The notes: a model not told the origin generated them from the letters alone. A stretch of DNA of 64,000 nucleotides from an uncultured Porphyromonadaceae bacterium (GCA_900550645.1 URTA01000004.1:1-64000); one strand, 5' to 3'. Shown: positions 6,944-16,036, numbered from the stretch's first letter. Program-made: numbers and translations.

Positions 6944-8020
6944 TTACTTCACAAGGATTGCCGACATGCCTGGGAGCATCCCCTGCACCGGACGTTTCGG
7001 GCGAGCCTTGACGGTGAACGTGCGCACGTCATAGTCGCCGCCGGCCTTGGTGGCTTGCCAGTTGGCGTATGACCCCATGTCGCGTATGTAGTATACCTCC
7101 ATCTCTTCTGTGCGGTCGAGCGCGGGGATGTAGACTTTCACCTTCTTGCCCTTGCTGATGTTCTTCAGCTCCGTCTCGCGGACATTGAACACGACCCAGT
7201 TGTCGTCCTTTTGTATGGTCATGATAGGTGCGCCCAGAGCCACGAGCTCGCTCTCCTGCGGATATATTACGGACACTTCGCCGTCGCAGGGGGCAATCAG
7301 GAACTGGTCCTCGAGCAACGCTCCGACCTCGCGCACGCCGCCACGCGCCACGCGCACCATAGCCGCAGCCGCATCCTTGTCGGCTTTCTGCGCACCCGCC
7401 ACTGCGAGTTCCCACTGGCTTTTGGCGGCAGACTCGCCGGCTTTCGCCGCCTCATACGCGGCTTTGGCCTCGTCGCGCTTCTGCTGGCTTACCACGCCCT
7501 CCTTGGCGAGGTTCTCCATGCGCTCGTATGTCTTGAGGGCAATGCCGGAGGCCGCCACTGCTTGCTGGTACACGTCGTATGCGGCATCGATGATTTCCTT
7601 GCGCGTGCCGCCGTCCACGCGGCTTTGCGTTGCCCCCGCCGCACTCTCGGCAGCGAGTGCCTGTTCCATTTTGGCATCGGCGAGCGAGGAGTGTATGCGC
7701 ACCAGCGTGTCGCCGGCGTGGACGCGCTGCCCCTCCTGCACATAGAGTGTCATGACACGCCCCGGCAGCTTGCCGGAGATGCGCACTTCCGTGGCGTCGC
7801 ATTGCCCCTGCACCGTGTCGTCCTGCGGCTTGATGAACAGGAAACCTGCTACTGCCACTCCTGTAAGCAACAGCAGCACCAGAACTATGCACACCGCCAG
7901 TCCCCGAGAGCGGGCTTTCACCTCGCTCTCGCCAGCCTCGGCGATAATGTCTCTGTCTGCCTCGGGAGCTGTTTCGTTCTCGAGCATTATGTCCTTCTCG
8001 TCGTCCTTGTATGTATCCAT
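6944..8020 (-). CDS. HlyD-family membrane-fusion (periplasmic adaptor) protein
   Basis: A 358-residue adaptor: an acidic cytoplasmic N-terminus (1-36), a transmembrane segment (GLAVCIVLVLLLLTGVAVAG, about 40-60), a biotinyl-lipoyl half motif (EVRISGKLPGRVMTLYVQEG), an alpha-helical hairpin (about 115-225, Ala/Glu/Lys-rich), the second lipoyl half (FLIAPCDGEVSVIYPQESEL) and a beta-barrel domain with the ending VQGMLPGMSAILVK. It would bridge inner-membrane permeases and the TolC-like channel. It lies 34 bp after tolC and 22 bp before the first permease. Confidence 0.92.
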   Translation of the reverse strand: MDTYKDDEKDIMLENETAPEADRDIIAEAGESEVKARSRGLAVCIVLVLLLLTGVAVAGFLFIKPQDDTVQGQCDATEVRISGKLPGRVMTLYVQEGQRVHAGDTLVRIHSSLADAKMEQALAAESAAGATQSRVDGGTRKEIIDAAYDVYQQAVAASGIALKTYERMENLAKEGVVSQQKRDEAKAAYEAAKAGESAAKSQWELAVAGAQKADKDAAAAMVRVARGGVREVGALLEDQFLIAPCDGEVSVIYPQESELVALGAPIMTIQKDDNWVVFNVRETELKNISKGKKVKVYIPALDRTEEMEVYYIRDMGSYANWQATKAGGDYDVRTFTVKARPKRPVQGMLPGMSAILVK

Positions 8021-8054
8021 CGTATCAGTAAGTCAACTATATTTGTGTAATCGG

Positions 8055-9500
8055 TTAATACTGCATCTGTCCGAGTACCTTCGAGAGGTATACGCGGCAG
8101 AGGCTTATCCCTATTTCTGCGTCAATCGTTTCGCTGTGCGCTCCGAGCCATGCTGTCTGCGCCATGATGACATCCTCTGTGGTCAGCACACCCTCGAGAA
8201 ACCCGACCTGAGCCTGGCGCAGGTTCTCGTCGGCGTTCTTCTCGTTGGCGCGGGTGGTGTCATACCGCTTGCGGGCCTCTTCGTATGAGAAACGCGCCTG
8301 GCTCACCTGCAGCTGCACCTTGTCCTCCGCATCTGCCAGCATCAGCTCCTGTATGCGTGTCTTTGACTGTGCCACACGGTACTTGTTGTAGTTCGCGCCC
8401 CAGTGCCACAGCGGCACTGCCACCGTCGCTCCCACGGAGAACCCTCCGCCGAACTCCTTCTTGAAGCCGTGTATCGCATTCGGGTTGGAGAACGAGTACG
8501 CGCCCACGACAGCCACCTTGGGGAGCATGTCCCCCTTGGCGAGGCGGGCCTCCTGTTGTGAGATTTGTATGCCCTGGCGCATGCTTTCCAGGTCGGGACG
8601 GGCTGCGTATACATCCTCCATGGCAGTCTCGGGTAATGGAGGCTGTCCGCCGCTGCCGGCGAGGTTGCTGTCGTCCAGCTCCATGCCGGTGTCGAGCGGG
8701 AGGCCGCATATCTGTGCCAAAGCCATGCGTGATAGCGTCAGCCCATTGTCCACTTTGGTCAGCGCCAGCTGCGCTTCGTTGTATTTTACTTCCACTTTCA
8801 GCTCGTCGCTGCGGGTGGCGACACCCTCGCGTACCATGACGGACACGTTGTGGCGCAGTGTGTCGATAAGGCTTACGTAGCTTTCGGCCAGCACTTTCTT
8901 GTGCTGTAGCGACACCACGTTCCAGTATGCGGCATCGACCGCATAGACCACCTCCTGCACTGCAGAGTTGCGCATCGACTGCGCGAGTTTCTCGGCATAT
9001 TTGGTTATCTCGTTCATGGCACGCAGCTGTCCGCCCATGTATACCGGCTGTGTCAGCGTCACCGCGCCGAAGAACACGTTGTGCATGTCATACGACATTG
9101 CCTCTTTGGGTATCACCGCCACCTGGCTCGGCACGGGCATGCCCGACGAGGGGTCGATGACTGGCTGCCCTGTCTGCGGGTTGGTCACGGCGTTGTATAC
9201 GTATGAACCGGTCGAGGGGTCGAAAGACATGGTCGGGAGCAGCGCGTTCTCGCCCAGCAGCTCGATGTTGCGCTGGTTGTACATGTACGAACCGGCGAAG
9301 TCGAGCCCCGGCAGGTAAGCCGCTTTTGAGGCCTGACGAGCATAGCCCGCGCCCTTGATGCCCTCCTCGGCCATGCGCACGGCTTTGTTGTTGTGTATGG
9401 CCATGTTGCGGCATGAGTCGAGGGTGAACCTCTGTGCCGCCGCAGGCGATGCCGCCGCACACAGGCAGACGGCAAGTATCGTCAATCTGTTCATCTTCAT
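8055..9500 (-). CDS. TolC-family outer-membrane efflux protein
   Basis: A 481-residue protein with a signal peptide (ending AASPAAAQ, about residue 22) and two outer-membrane efflux (OEP) repeats. Typical phrases are RFTLDSCRNMAIHNNKAVRM, LTLTQPVYMGGQLRAM and FLEGVLTTEDVIMAQTAWL. ATG 9500 and ATG 9494 are both possible starts. It is the first gene of the exporter operon and forms the outer-membrane channel. It is read from the promoter at 9594-9625 with a leader of roughly 90 nt. Confidence 0.93.
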   Translation of the reverse strand: MKMNRLTILAVCLCAAASPAAAQRFTLDSCRNMAIHNNKAVRMAEEGIKGAGYARQASKAAYLPGLDFAGSYMYNQRNIELLGENALLPTMSFDPSTGSYVYNAVTNPQTGQPVIDPSSGMPVPSQVAVIPKEAMSYDMHNVFFGAVTLTQPVYMGGQLRAMNEITKYAEKLAQSMRNSAVQEVVYAVDAAYWNVVSLQHKKVLAESYVSLIDTLRHNVSVMVREGVATRSDELKVEVKYNEAQLALTKVDNGLTLSRMALAQICGLPLDTGMELDDSNLAGSGGQPPLPETAMEDVYAARPDLESMRQGIQISQQEARLAKGDMLPKVAVVGAYSFSNPNAIHGFKKEFGGGFSVGATVAVPLWHWGANYNKYRVAQSKTRIQELMLADAEDKVQLQVSQARFSYEEARKRYDTTRANEKNADENLRQAQVGFLEGVLTTEDVIMAQTAWLGAHSETIDAEIGISLCRVYLSKVLGQMQY

Positions 9501-9593
9501 TTGTACGGCGTTTCGTGTCGGTCTTGCTGCCGAGTTGCCTCTATGCGAGGGGGCTTCGGCGGCGGCTCGCCTAATCTGATTACAAATTTAGTG

Positions 9594-9625
9594 CAAAAAT
9601 AGTTTTAAGCCGCGAGGTGGCAAAA
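9594..9625 (-). promoter_or_regulatory. Promoter of the tolC exporter operon
   Basis: On the minus strand TATTTTTG (9594-9601) fits the -7 box and TTTTG (9621-9625) the -33 element with a 19-bp spacer. A second -7-like box, TAAATTTG, lies at 9583-9590 without a matching -33. Confidence 0.6.
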
Positions 9626-9661
9626 CATTTCGAGGTATATCCGAATTTCAGCACAACTTTT

Positions 9662-9925
9662 TCACCCAATATCCCAATTTCCCTGCTCGCGCGGTTCGCC
9701 CTCATTTATTCCCTCATTTATTCCCTCATTTAGAGATGATAAGTGAGATGATTTGAGGGGGTAGACGACAGTGGAAACGAGCAAGTCGCTTTTGATAAGC
9801 ACGTTTTTGCCAGTCAGTGATTTCCACCTGAGCATCTTGTCGATGCCGTAACCTGCATTTTCAGACAGTTTAGGGTGACGGAAGAACCGTATGATGCTCG
9901 GATTGAACTGCCATGTCCCTCCCCA
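9662..9925 (-). pseudogene. Remnant of an AlbA_2/HATPase_c_4-type regulator
   Basis: A short minus-strand reading frame keeps a C-terminal phrase of putative ATP-dependent helicase/transcriptional-regulator proteins: NPSIIRFFRHPKLSENAGYGIDK, here split by its known landmarks NPSIIRFF and ENAGYGIDKML. It is followed by the linker NEGINEGINEGE, typical of these proteins before a winged-helix end. The N-terminal AlbA_2 domain and most of the ATPase-like domain are missing because the frame begins inside the terminator of the next gene, and the C-terminal winged helix is absent. It is best read as a degraded fragment, probably not expressed as a working protein. Confidence 0.65.
9699..9731 (-). 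repeat. 12-bp tandem repeat coding for NEGI
   Basis: CCCTCATTTATT on the plus strand occurs at 9699-9710 and 9711-9722, with a third partial copy at 9723-9731. Read on the minus strand it encodes Asn-Glu-Gly-Ile units in the regulator remnant. Confidence 0.8.
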
Positions 9926-9931
9926 GCTGCG

Positions 9932-9968
9932 CATAAAAAGAGGGTGCGCCAATTTTGACACACCCTCT
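9932..9968 (-). terminator. Rho-independent terminator after the 10014-11699 gene
   Basis: On the minus strand AGAGGGTG (from 9968) pairs with CACCCTCT (to 9939) and is followed by TTTTTA. This ends the three-gene secreted-protein unit. Confidence 0.8.
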
Positions 9969-10013
9969 CTATGCGTGCTGCCGGCTCGCGCCGGAGCGAG
10001 GAGCCAATGCTTC

Positions 10014-11699
10014 TTACTTGCGGATGAGCTGGCGCGGAGCTGCGTCTGTGCGGTTGCTGCCCCACGAGCGTTTCATCTGGCCGAGGGCGCGTGCGTGGCT
10101 GCGCTCTACCTTGGCCGCTGCCTGGTCGCTTTCAGATGCGTAGTGTACATTGCGTGTGATAGAGCCGGTCATCTTGTTGCCCTTCAGGTCACGCAGGTCG
10201 AAGTCGAACTTGCGCTGGCCGTTGTCGAGCGTGGTAACGGTGAACGAGCCGCCGCAGACGGGTGCAAGAATGCTTTGGTAGCCCTCTTCGTCAGTTGAGT
10301 CGAGGTCTCCGTACCATGAGAATGCCATGCCGCCCTGGAAGTTGACGTAGCCTTTGAGACCGGTCATGTCTTGCAGCGAGTTGTCAATGGTGTATGTGCC
10401 GTCCTTGATCTGGTCACCCTCACTGAACACGTCGATTGACAGGTAGTCGCCCTTGGTCATTTCGGGGTCGGAGAATATCATCACGTGCGAATTGAGTCCC
10501 TGGATGATGTAGTCTCTGAGGTTGTAGTCCAGGATTACGGCATCGTCAGCCCACTTGCTGAACGTGTAGTCGCCGGTGAGGTTGTCGGGGCACTCTGGCT
10601 GGTTGCTGTTGTTGATGTAGTTGACTATGTAGGGTTTCTTGTCATACGAGCCGGTTATCTTGATGCCGTTGTCAGCCACGAAATCAAATACGAACTTGGT
10701 GCCGCCGTCAGATACTGTGAGAGTACCCTCCTTGATTGTTGCCAAAGACACTCGTCCGTCAGCTGCGAGGTATGTCAGGTATGAGCCGACAGCAGTCGCT
10801 TGCCCGAACATTTCCATCTTGCTGCCGCGCATAAGTGTATACGGCAGGTAGGTTTGTCCGGTGATGCGCTCGCGCGGGTCTACATTGTACACCCCGTCGG
10901 TGACCACAGGTTTCCATGTTGAGGTGTGAATGTCGTCTTTGGGCATATAGTATGACAAGTACAGGCAGTAGCCTTCGAGCTGTGCGCCTCCTGCGTCAAA
11001 GCGTCCAGTAAAGAACTGGAGCGAGCCGTCGTCGCAGAACGGGTTGAACCAGTTGGCCCATACGCGGCCCTGTCCTTCAGTGAACTGTACGTCCTGGTCT
11101 TCGTCAAAGTCAACCGAGCCGGATGCGCCTACGCGGAATTGCAGGCCTCCGTAATATGCAACGGCTATTTGCGTGCCGTCGAGCAGGTCGAGTTCGGCGC
11201 GGATATCATAGTTGCCGTTGTCGTGCTTCACATCTACTGTGCCGCCGACCACATAGCCTACAGCCACATCGTCTGCGCCCTCGTCAAAGCGTATCCACAC
11301 GGCAGAGCCAGAAGGGGTGAACGTGTATGATTCGCCGTTGCCGAGGCGGTAATATCCTTCAGGGAGGATGGCGTTCTGTGCTTCGTCGCTCAGCGGAGCG
11401 TTCATGGAGAGTGACATCTGCACCCCGCCCACTACGGCGGGCTGACCCTCGGCATCGGGCTCTTCCGTTGCGATAGTGAAATCGTAGGTGGCGTTGGTCG
11501 CGTTGGGGCTGTAGAGGCCTTCGATGAATGTGCCTGCCTTGATGTACTGCGGCGCGTTGGCAAACTTGATGTCGGTGATGTCATCGGCGGCGAACACCTT
11601 CTTCTCGCCGTCCTTGGTGGTCACGACCACCTGGTAGCTCTGCGCCATGAGCGACGCGGTTGCCGCGAGGGCGCATATAGCCAATATGTTTCTTTTCAT
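10014..11699 (-). CDS. Secreted protein of unknown function (561 aa)
   Basis: A signal peptide (residues 1-19, ending ASLMAQ) precedes a motif shared with the other two proteins of this cluster: VVTTKDGEKKVFAADDITDI. The rest (about 50-530) reads as repeated beta-strand modules of the type DGxYRLGNGESYTF and DGTYTIDNSLQDM, alternating with 'GS(I/F)TxT' strands. No catalytic motif or C-terminal sorting tail is recognised; the C-terminus is basic (RSWGSNRTDAAPRQLIRK). Probably exported, perhaps surface-associated. It is the last gene of the cluster, 12 bp after the 11712 gene, and is followed by a strong terminator. Confidence 0.7.
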   Translation of the reverse strand: MKRNILAICALAATASLMAQSYQVVVTTKDGEKKVFAADDITDIKFANAPQYIKAGTFIEGLYSPNATNATYDFTIATEEPDAEGQPAVVGGVQMSLSMNAPLSDEAQNAILPEGYYRLGNGESYTFTPSGSAVWIRFDEGADDVAVGYVVGGTVDVKHDNGNYDIRAELDLLDGTQIAVAYYGGLQFRVGASGSVDFDEDQDVQFTEGQGRVWANWFNPFCDDGSLQFFTGRFDAGGAQLEGYCLYLSYYMPKDDIHTSTWKPVVTDGVYNVDPRERITGQTYLPYTLMRGSKMEMFGQATAVGSYLTYLAADGRVSLATIKEGTLTVSDGGTKFVFDFVADNGIKITGSYDKKPYIVNYINNSNQPECPDNLTGDYTFSKWADDAVILDYNLRDYIIQGLNSHVMIFSDPEMTKGDYLSIDVFSEGDQIKDGTYTIDNSLQDMTGLKGYVNFQGGMAFSWYGDLDSTDEEGYQSILAPVCGGSFTVTTLDNGQRKFDFDLRDLKGNKMTGSITRNVHYASESDQAAAKVERSHARALGQMKRSWGSNRTDAAPRQLIRK

Positions 11700-11711
11700 G
11701 TCGTCTCGTCT

Positions 11712-12197
11712 TTATTTGATGAATTTGAATGAATGGTTGGGCAGGCTGACCACGTAAACGCCGCCGGCCAGGCCGTCAACGTCCACTGTGGCGTGTCCCT
11801 CTGCATCGGAAGTCGCTGCCGCCACCTTGCGGCCGTTCATGTCGTACACTGCGACAGGTGACATTGCTGCCATGCCGTCGATAGTGATAGCCTGTGAGGT
11901 CACTGCGATTGAGAGCGTGGCGTTGTCGCCGGCGATGTTGTCAACGCCGGCCTCGTCTGCTATCAGGGTCATATTTGTGACCTGGTCCATTGCGAACTCC
12001 ACGGCTTCACCGCTCTCGACCTTGAGGGTCATGATTCCGTCGGCGAATGTTGCCGTCGGCTGGTCAGCAAATTTGTACTGCACGGCATTGCCGTCGGCGG
12101 TGTTCACCTGCAGTATGTAGGGCATGAATACCTGCTCAGCCCCTGCCGTCACCACTGTCGCCAGAACGGCGAGGACGGCCATTATATATTTTCTCAT
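11712..12197 (-). CDS. Secreted protein with a T9SS-like C-terminal tail (161 aa)
   Basis: Signal peptide about 1-20 (ending VTAGAEQ). The middle carries the cluster motif in weaker form (LQVNTADGNAVQYKFADQPT, then VEFAMDQVTNMTL). The C-terminal 70 residues resemble a type-A sorting/secretion tail: PVAVYDMNGRKV, then GGVYVVSLPNHSFKFIK. Such tails in Bacteroidetes direct export by the type IX system or act as beta-sandwich anchors; which applies here is not shown. It lies between two larger secreted proteins with 12- and 22-bp gaps, consistent with one transcript. Confidence 0.7.
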   Translation of the reverse strand: MRKYIMAVLAVLATVVTAGAEQVFMPYILQVNTADGNAVQYKFADQPTATFADGIMTLKVESGEAVEFAMDQVTNMTLIADEAGVDNIAGDNATLSIAVTSQAITIDGMAAMSPVAVYDMNGRKVAAATSDAEGHATVDVDGLAGGVYVVSLPNHSFKFIK

Positions 12198-12219
12198 GTC
12201 TTTGATGTCTGTTTATGGG

Positions 12220-14238
12220 TTATAATTCGGAGTTGATCGGGCCGGTGTACGTCATTTTGAGGACTTTGTCTTGTCCGGCGGGTTCGAGGCTGAACACCAT
12301 GGTGATGTTGTCGCCCTCGTATGACACCTCGACGGTGCTGCCCTCAGCGAAGCGGAGGTTGCCCAGATTGGGCGTGTAGAGGTCGATGTAGCTCTTCGGA
12401 CCGAATGTGCCGGGAGTGTTCTCTGTGGAGTAGGTGTATGTGCCGGCGGGTATGGCCGTGGCTGACGCATCGGCGTAGAGGTCGATGGCCATCTCGTAGT
12501 TCCATGAGGCATCGTTCATCTTGACGTAGAATTCGCCGTCAATGCGGCCGTTGTTGTCCTTGATTGTCGGGGTCTGGCAAGTGTTGAGGTCGAGGGTCTC
12601 CTTTGCGCTTTCATCGGGGTAGTCGTGCGGACCATTGTATGACAGTATGGCTTTTCGACCCTCCTCGAGGTTGAGTGTGCCAGTCAGCACGAGGTTGCTC
12701 CCCTCGTATGCTATGGTCACGAAGCTGCCTTCCTGTGCGGTGAAATTGTTGTTCGGGGAGAATGTGTCAACGGTGGTCAGTTCTCCGAGTGTGCCGGGAG
12801 TCTTGTCTGTTGAGAACGTGTAAGTGCCGGCTGCGGGGCGTGTGGAATTTGTATCCGAGAAGATGTCAAGTTTGCCCTCGAATGTCCAGTCCGCATCGTT
12901 GATTTTGATAATGTGTTCACCGGGCTGCTGGTCGTTTATAGAGCCAATGGCCGGTTTCGCGAGTGTGAGGTACAAGTCCTTGGAAGCGAATCCGTTGACA
13001 ATTCCAGTATAGATGGCGTTGAGGGGAGTGCCGTCGGCAAGGACAAGCGCCATGTCAAATGTGTATGTGCGGTCGCTGGTTGACACTGTGACGGCGCCTG
13101 ACTGCAAAGCGGTTGTTGTCTCGCCGCGCTTGACGTATGTGTAGCTTGGGTTGGTGTCGATGCGCAGGCCTTCGCTTGCTGCAACGGTGTATGTCCCCTC
13201 CTCGATGAATGTCTTCTCGCCGTACATGTCAAGTACTATAGACAGGCTCTCGTCTGCGGTCTTGAATATCAGCCCACGGTTCTTGCCTCCGGAGTACAGG
13301 CCGTCTATTTCTATTGACGCAAGCTGTGTCTTGGGTGCTTCAAACGGCGGGAATGTGATTTCGCCGCTGTAGGTCATGTCAAACTTGCGGCCGTCGTCGG
13401 TGATGAGGTTGAACGTCATGGTGATGTTGTCGCCCTCGTATGACACCTTGACGGTGCTGCCCTCGGCAAAGCGGTAGTTGCTGCTCGGGGTGTAAGTGTC
13501 AAGGAAGCTGTTTGCGCCGAAGGTGCCGGGAGCGTTGTCAGTGCCGTAACGGTATGTGCCGGCGGGGAGCTTGGCTGTCCCGGCGAGTGCGTAGAAGTCA
13601 ACCGCCATCTCATAGCTCCATGACGAGTCGTTCATCTTGATGTAGTACTCGCCGTCCACGCGGTCGTCGCGGTCATTGGTCTTGACCTGCGGGGTCTCGC
13701 AGGTGTTCAGTGTCGCGTCGCGGCCTGTCATGCCGGGCATCGCGCCGGTGTACGAGCCTTTGAATGAGTTGCCGTCTGCCAGCACCAGGTCAAAGGTTAT
13801 CGTATATACCTTGCCGGCGATAGCAACAGTCACTGTGCCGGACTGCAGGGCTGTGTTTACGCCGCCCTCGGTGACGAATGAGTAGGATGTGTCGGTGTCA
13901 ACGGTCATCTCGCCGTACTCTGACTGGACATTGTAAACGCCGTCATGGAGGTATTTTGCCATTGACGGGCCTACCATCCACAGTGTGAGTGTTTTCGGGT
14001 TTCCCGGGTCAGAGAACGTGGCTTCGATTGCGCCGGAGGAGTATGCGCGTGCCGTGACAGCACTGAATACGTTGTCGTCCGGGTCTGGTGCGCTTGTCTT
14101 GACAAAGGTGATTTCCTTCACCCTGTCGGCGGCAAACTTGTGCGTGAGGCCGTCCGCGCTCGTCACGGTGACGCTCTGTGCGGCTGCCCCAAGAGTACAC
14201 GCCGTCGCCATGAAGGCGGCTAAAAGTTGGTGTTTCAT
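12220..14238 (-). CDS. Secreted repeat protein (672 aa)
   Basis: Signal peptide 1-20 (ending LGAAAQ), then VTVTSADGLTHKFAADRVKE, the motif shared with the two downstream proteins. The body holds three long homologous repeats recognisable by the phrases DG(E/Q)(Y/F)(Y/I)(V/I)K(M/I)ND, ..AGTYTYSTENTPGTFG.. and FAEGSTVEVSYEGDN, located near residues 195-300, 430-540 and 560-668. Other modules contain SYSFVTEGGVNTALQSGTVTV-like segments, also repeated. All appear to be beta-rich. No enzyme motif is seen, and there is no obvious sorting tail. First gene of a likely three-gene operon. Confidence 0.72.
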   Translation of the reverse strand: MKHQLLAAFMATACTLGAAAQSVTVTSADGLTHKFAADRVKEITFVKTSAPDPDDNVFSAVTARAYSSGAIEATFSDPGNPKTLTLWMVGPSMAKYLHDGVYNVQSEYGEMTVDTDTSYSFVTEGGVNTALQSGTVTVAIAGKVYTITFDLVLADGNSFKGSYTGAMPGMTGRDATLNTCETPQVKTNDRDDRVDGEYYIKMNDSSWSYEMAVDFYALAGTAKLPAGTYRYGTDNAPGTFGANSFLDTYTPSSNYRFAEGSTVKVSYEGDNITMTFNLITDDGRKFDMTYSGEITFPPFEAPKTQLASIEIDGLYSGGKNRGLIFKTADESLSIVLDMYGEKTFIEEGTYTVAASEGLRIDTNPSYTYVKRGETTTALQSGAVTVSTSDRTYTFDMALVLADGTPLNAIYTGIVNGFASKDLYLTLAKPAIGSINDQQPGEHIIKINDADWTFEGKLDIFSDTNSTRPAAGTYTFSTDKTPGTLGELTTVDTFSPNNNFTAQEGSFVTIAYEGSNLVLTGTLNLEEGRKAILSYNGPHDYPDESAKETLDLNTCQTPTIKDNNGRIDGEFYVKMNDASWNYEMAIDLYADASATAIPAGTYTYSTENTPGTFGPKSYIDLYTPNLGNLRFAEGSTVEVSYEGDNITMVFSLEPAGQDKVLKMTYTGPINSEL

Positions 14239-14283
14239 CTTGCTGATTTATTTAGTTTGTAATTACTTATTCTTCCCACATTA

Positions 14284-14291
14284 CAAAATTA
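14284..14291 (-). promoter_or_regulatory. -7 box upstream of the secreted-protein cluster
   Basis: On the minus strand TAATTTTG matches TAnnTTTG about 46 bp before the ATG at 14238. No -33 element stands at the usual spacing. Confidence 0.4.
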
Positions 14292-14483
14292 CAGCATGCT
14301 GTGCAAACCGTTTACCCCCCCCGATTATAATAATCGATAATAATTACCAATGTGATTTAATGATGGGGCGCGGCAGAGTAGGGGCGTGGCGTGCCGTGTT
14401 CAAAGGGTGGTAAGTGCAATTGTTTGATTTGTAGAGACTTGGTTGCGGATACGGCACGCCGTGTCCACACCCAGACAGTACAA

Positions 14484-15464
14484 TTATTTGGCGAAATGCG
14501 GGTGGTGGGCGAGCAGCTCGTGGCGCAGCCGCGTGTTGTCTACATGGACGTATATCTCCGTGGTGGCGATGCTCTCATGGCCGAGCAGCTCCTGAATGAC
14601 GCGCAGCGACGCGCCGCCCTCGAGCAGGTGAGTGGCAAATGAGTGGCGCAGCGTGTGGGGGCTGACTTCCTTGGTGATGCCGGCGGCTGCGGCGAGGTCG
14701 CGGACGATGTAGAAGACCATGACGCGCGTCAGTGGCTTCCCCTGGCGGCTGATGAACAGGCAGTCCTCTGCCCCGGGGCGGATTTTACCGTGTGACCGCT
14801 CCTCGAGGTAAGAGCGTATCAGCTCCACCGCCACCGGCGACAGCGGCACGATGCGCTGCTTGCTCCCCTTGCCGTCCACTATGGCATATCCCTCGTCGAG
14901 GTTCAGCCGCGAGATGCGCAAATCTGTCAGCTCGCTCACACGCAGCCCGCTGCCGTAGAGCGTCTCGATTATGGCGTTGTTGCGCAGCGCGTATCGCTGT
15001 TTCGGGTCTATCGCCGCTATCATCGCGTTTATCTCCTCCACGTCAAGCACTTCCGGCAGGTGTATGCCGATGTTGGGCGATTCGATGAGAGCCATGGGGT
15101 CTGCGGCTATGTACCCTTCGATGAGCAGGTAGCGGAAGAATGAACGCACGCCTGCCATGACGCGGGCTTGCGAGCGGCGGCCGATGCCCAGATCGTCAAG
15201 GTAGCCCAACAGGCATAGCATGTCCTCGTGGCACACGTCGGACAGCGCGATGGCTCGCATGGTGAAGTATTCTGCCGCACGCGATGCGTCGCGCCGGTAT
15301 GCCTCGCAGGTGTTTGCCGACATTCCGCGCTCGAGCGTCAGGTAGGTCACGTAATCGTCCACCAATTGCGCATCAGGCTTTAGCGGCCGCAGGGGAGCGG
15401 TTTCGCCGTTGCCTGTCACATCTGGCAAGGCCCTCGAGCGTCGGTATGCGGAGTTGTTCGTCAT
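14484..15464 (-). CDS. xerD: Tyrosine recombinase XerD (site-specific chromosome/dimer resolution)
   Basis: A 326-residue tyrosine recombinase with an N-terminal SAM-like core-binding domain (about 30-120) and a catalytic domain with all expected residues: Arg175 (GSGLRVSEL), Lys199, His270 and Arg273 (SPHTLRHSF), His296 (LLGHES) and Tyr305 (IYVHVD). Length and motifs fit chromosomal XerC/XerD rather than a transposon integrase. ATG 15464 is chosen because it overlaps the stop of the preceding gene as ATGA; a longer frame would add an Arg-rich antisense-like leader. Third gene of the YfhO-unknown-xerD operon. XerC remains an alternative name. Confidence 0.9.
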   Translation of the reverse strand: MTNNSAYRRSRALPDVTGNGETAPLRPLKPDAQLVDDYVTYLTLERGMSANTCEAYRRDASRAAEYFTMRAIALSDVCHEDMLCLLGYLDDLGIGRRSQARVMAGVRSFFRYLLIEGYIAADPMALIESPNIGIHLPEVLDVEEINAMIAAIDPKQRYALRNNAIIETLYGSGLRVSELTDLRISRLNLDEGYAIVDGKGSKQRIVPLSPVAVELIRSYLEERSHGKIRPGAEDCLFISRQGKPLTRVMVFYIVRDLAAAAGITKEVSPHTLRHSFATHLLEGGASLRVIQELLGHESIATTEIYVHVDNTRLRHELLAHHPHFAK

Positions 15465-16018
15465 ATCACGACTGTGTATGAGACTTTCGTTACACCGCTG
15501 TCTGCCACGGCGATAAGCGCGTCTTTGCCGGTCAGCAGCACGCCGTATGGCATCGCCTCCCATACTGTTTTGACAGCGTCGCGGTCTATGCCGAACAGCG
15601 CGACTATGTCGCTGTCGGATAAATGCCTTGTCGCTTCATCAGCCAGCTGTGCCGCCGAAATGCCGTCGCCGGCGCAGCCGACAGTAAGGCTCGGCTGTCC
15701 GCTCGCGGAGTTCGCTCGCGGCAGTGCTGCCTCGAGTGCTACGGCATACTCTCGCGGCAGTGTGCCGAGGTGGCGCACCGTCGGCCGGGGGAAGCGTGCG
15801 GCGAGGCGGTGCAGCATCTTCGCTCTCCGCAACCGCCGTCGGCAATCACTCGCTGACGCATCGATGGCATCAGCAATGTCTGCGTATGCGTAATAGCTGC
15901 ACCGCTCCATCAGGACTGTGCGGACCAGACGGTACGCCAACGGCGAGTGTACGCCGAAGCCATACGAGTGGCGGCGGCGTTTGTACCCCTCTGCCAACAG
16001 CCCGAACAGTGTTGCCAT
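15461..16018 (-). CDS. Small protein of unknown function (185 aa), methyltransferase-like N-terminus
   Basis: The N-terminus has HSYGFGVHSPLAYRLVRTV, a phrase seen in a group of Bacteroidetes class I SAM-dependent methyltransferase-like proteins (KHGVHSPFxxxxV). The rest (Arg/Ala-rich, then LTVGCAGDG and ISAAQLADEATRHL) could be a shortened Rossmann-like fold, but a full SAM-binding motif is not clear. It starts 18 bp after yfhO and its stop overlaps the xerD start by ATGA, so it is translationally coupled. Function not assigned. Confidence 0.7.
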   Translation of the reverse strand: MATLFGLLAEGYKRRRHSYGFGVHSPLAYRLVRTVLMERCSYYAYADIADAIDASASDCRRRLRRAKMLHRLAARFPRPTVRHLGTLPREYAVALEAALPRANSASGQPSLTVGCAGDGISAAQLADEATRHLSDSDIVALFGIDRDAVKTVWEAMPYGVLLTGKDALIAVADSGVTKVSYTVVI

Positions 16019-16036
16019 AACCCTTACGCGCTGTTG

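Noticed and set aside
14484..15464. Mobile-element integrase
   Set aside because: The length, motifs and position in a coupled housekeeping operon fit XerD; no attachment sites or cargo were seen.
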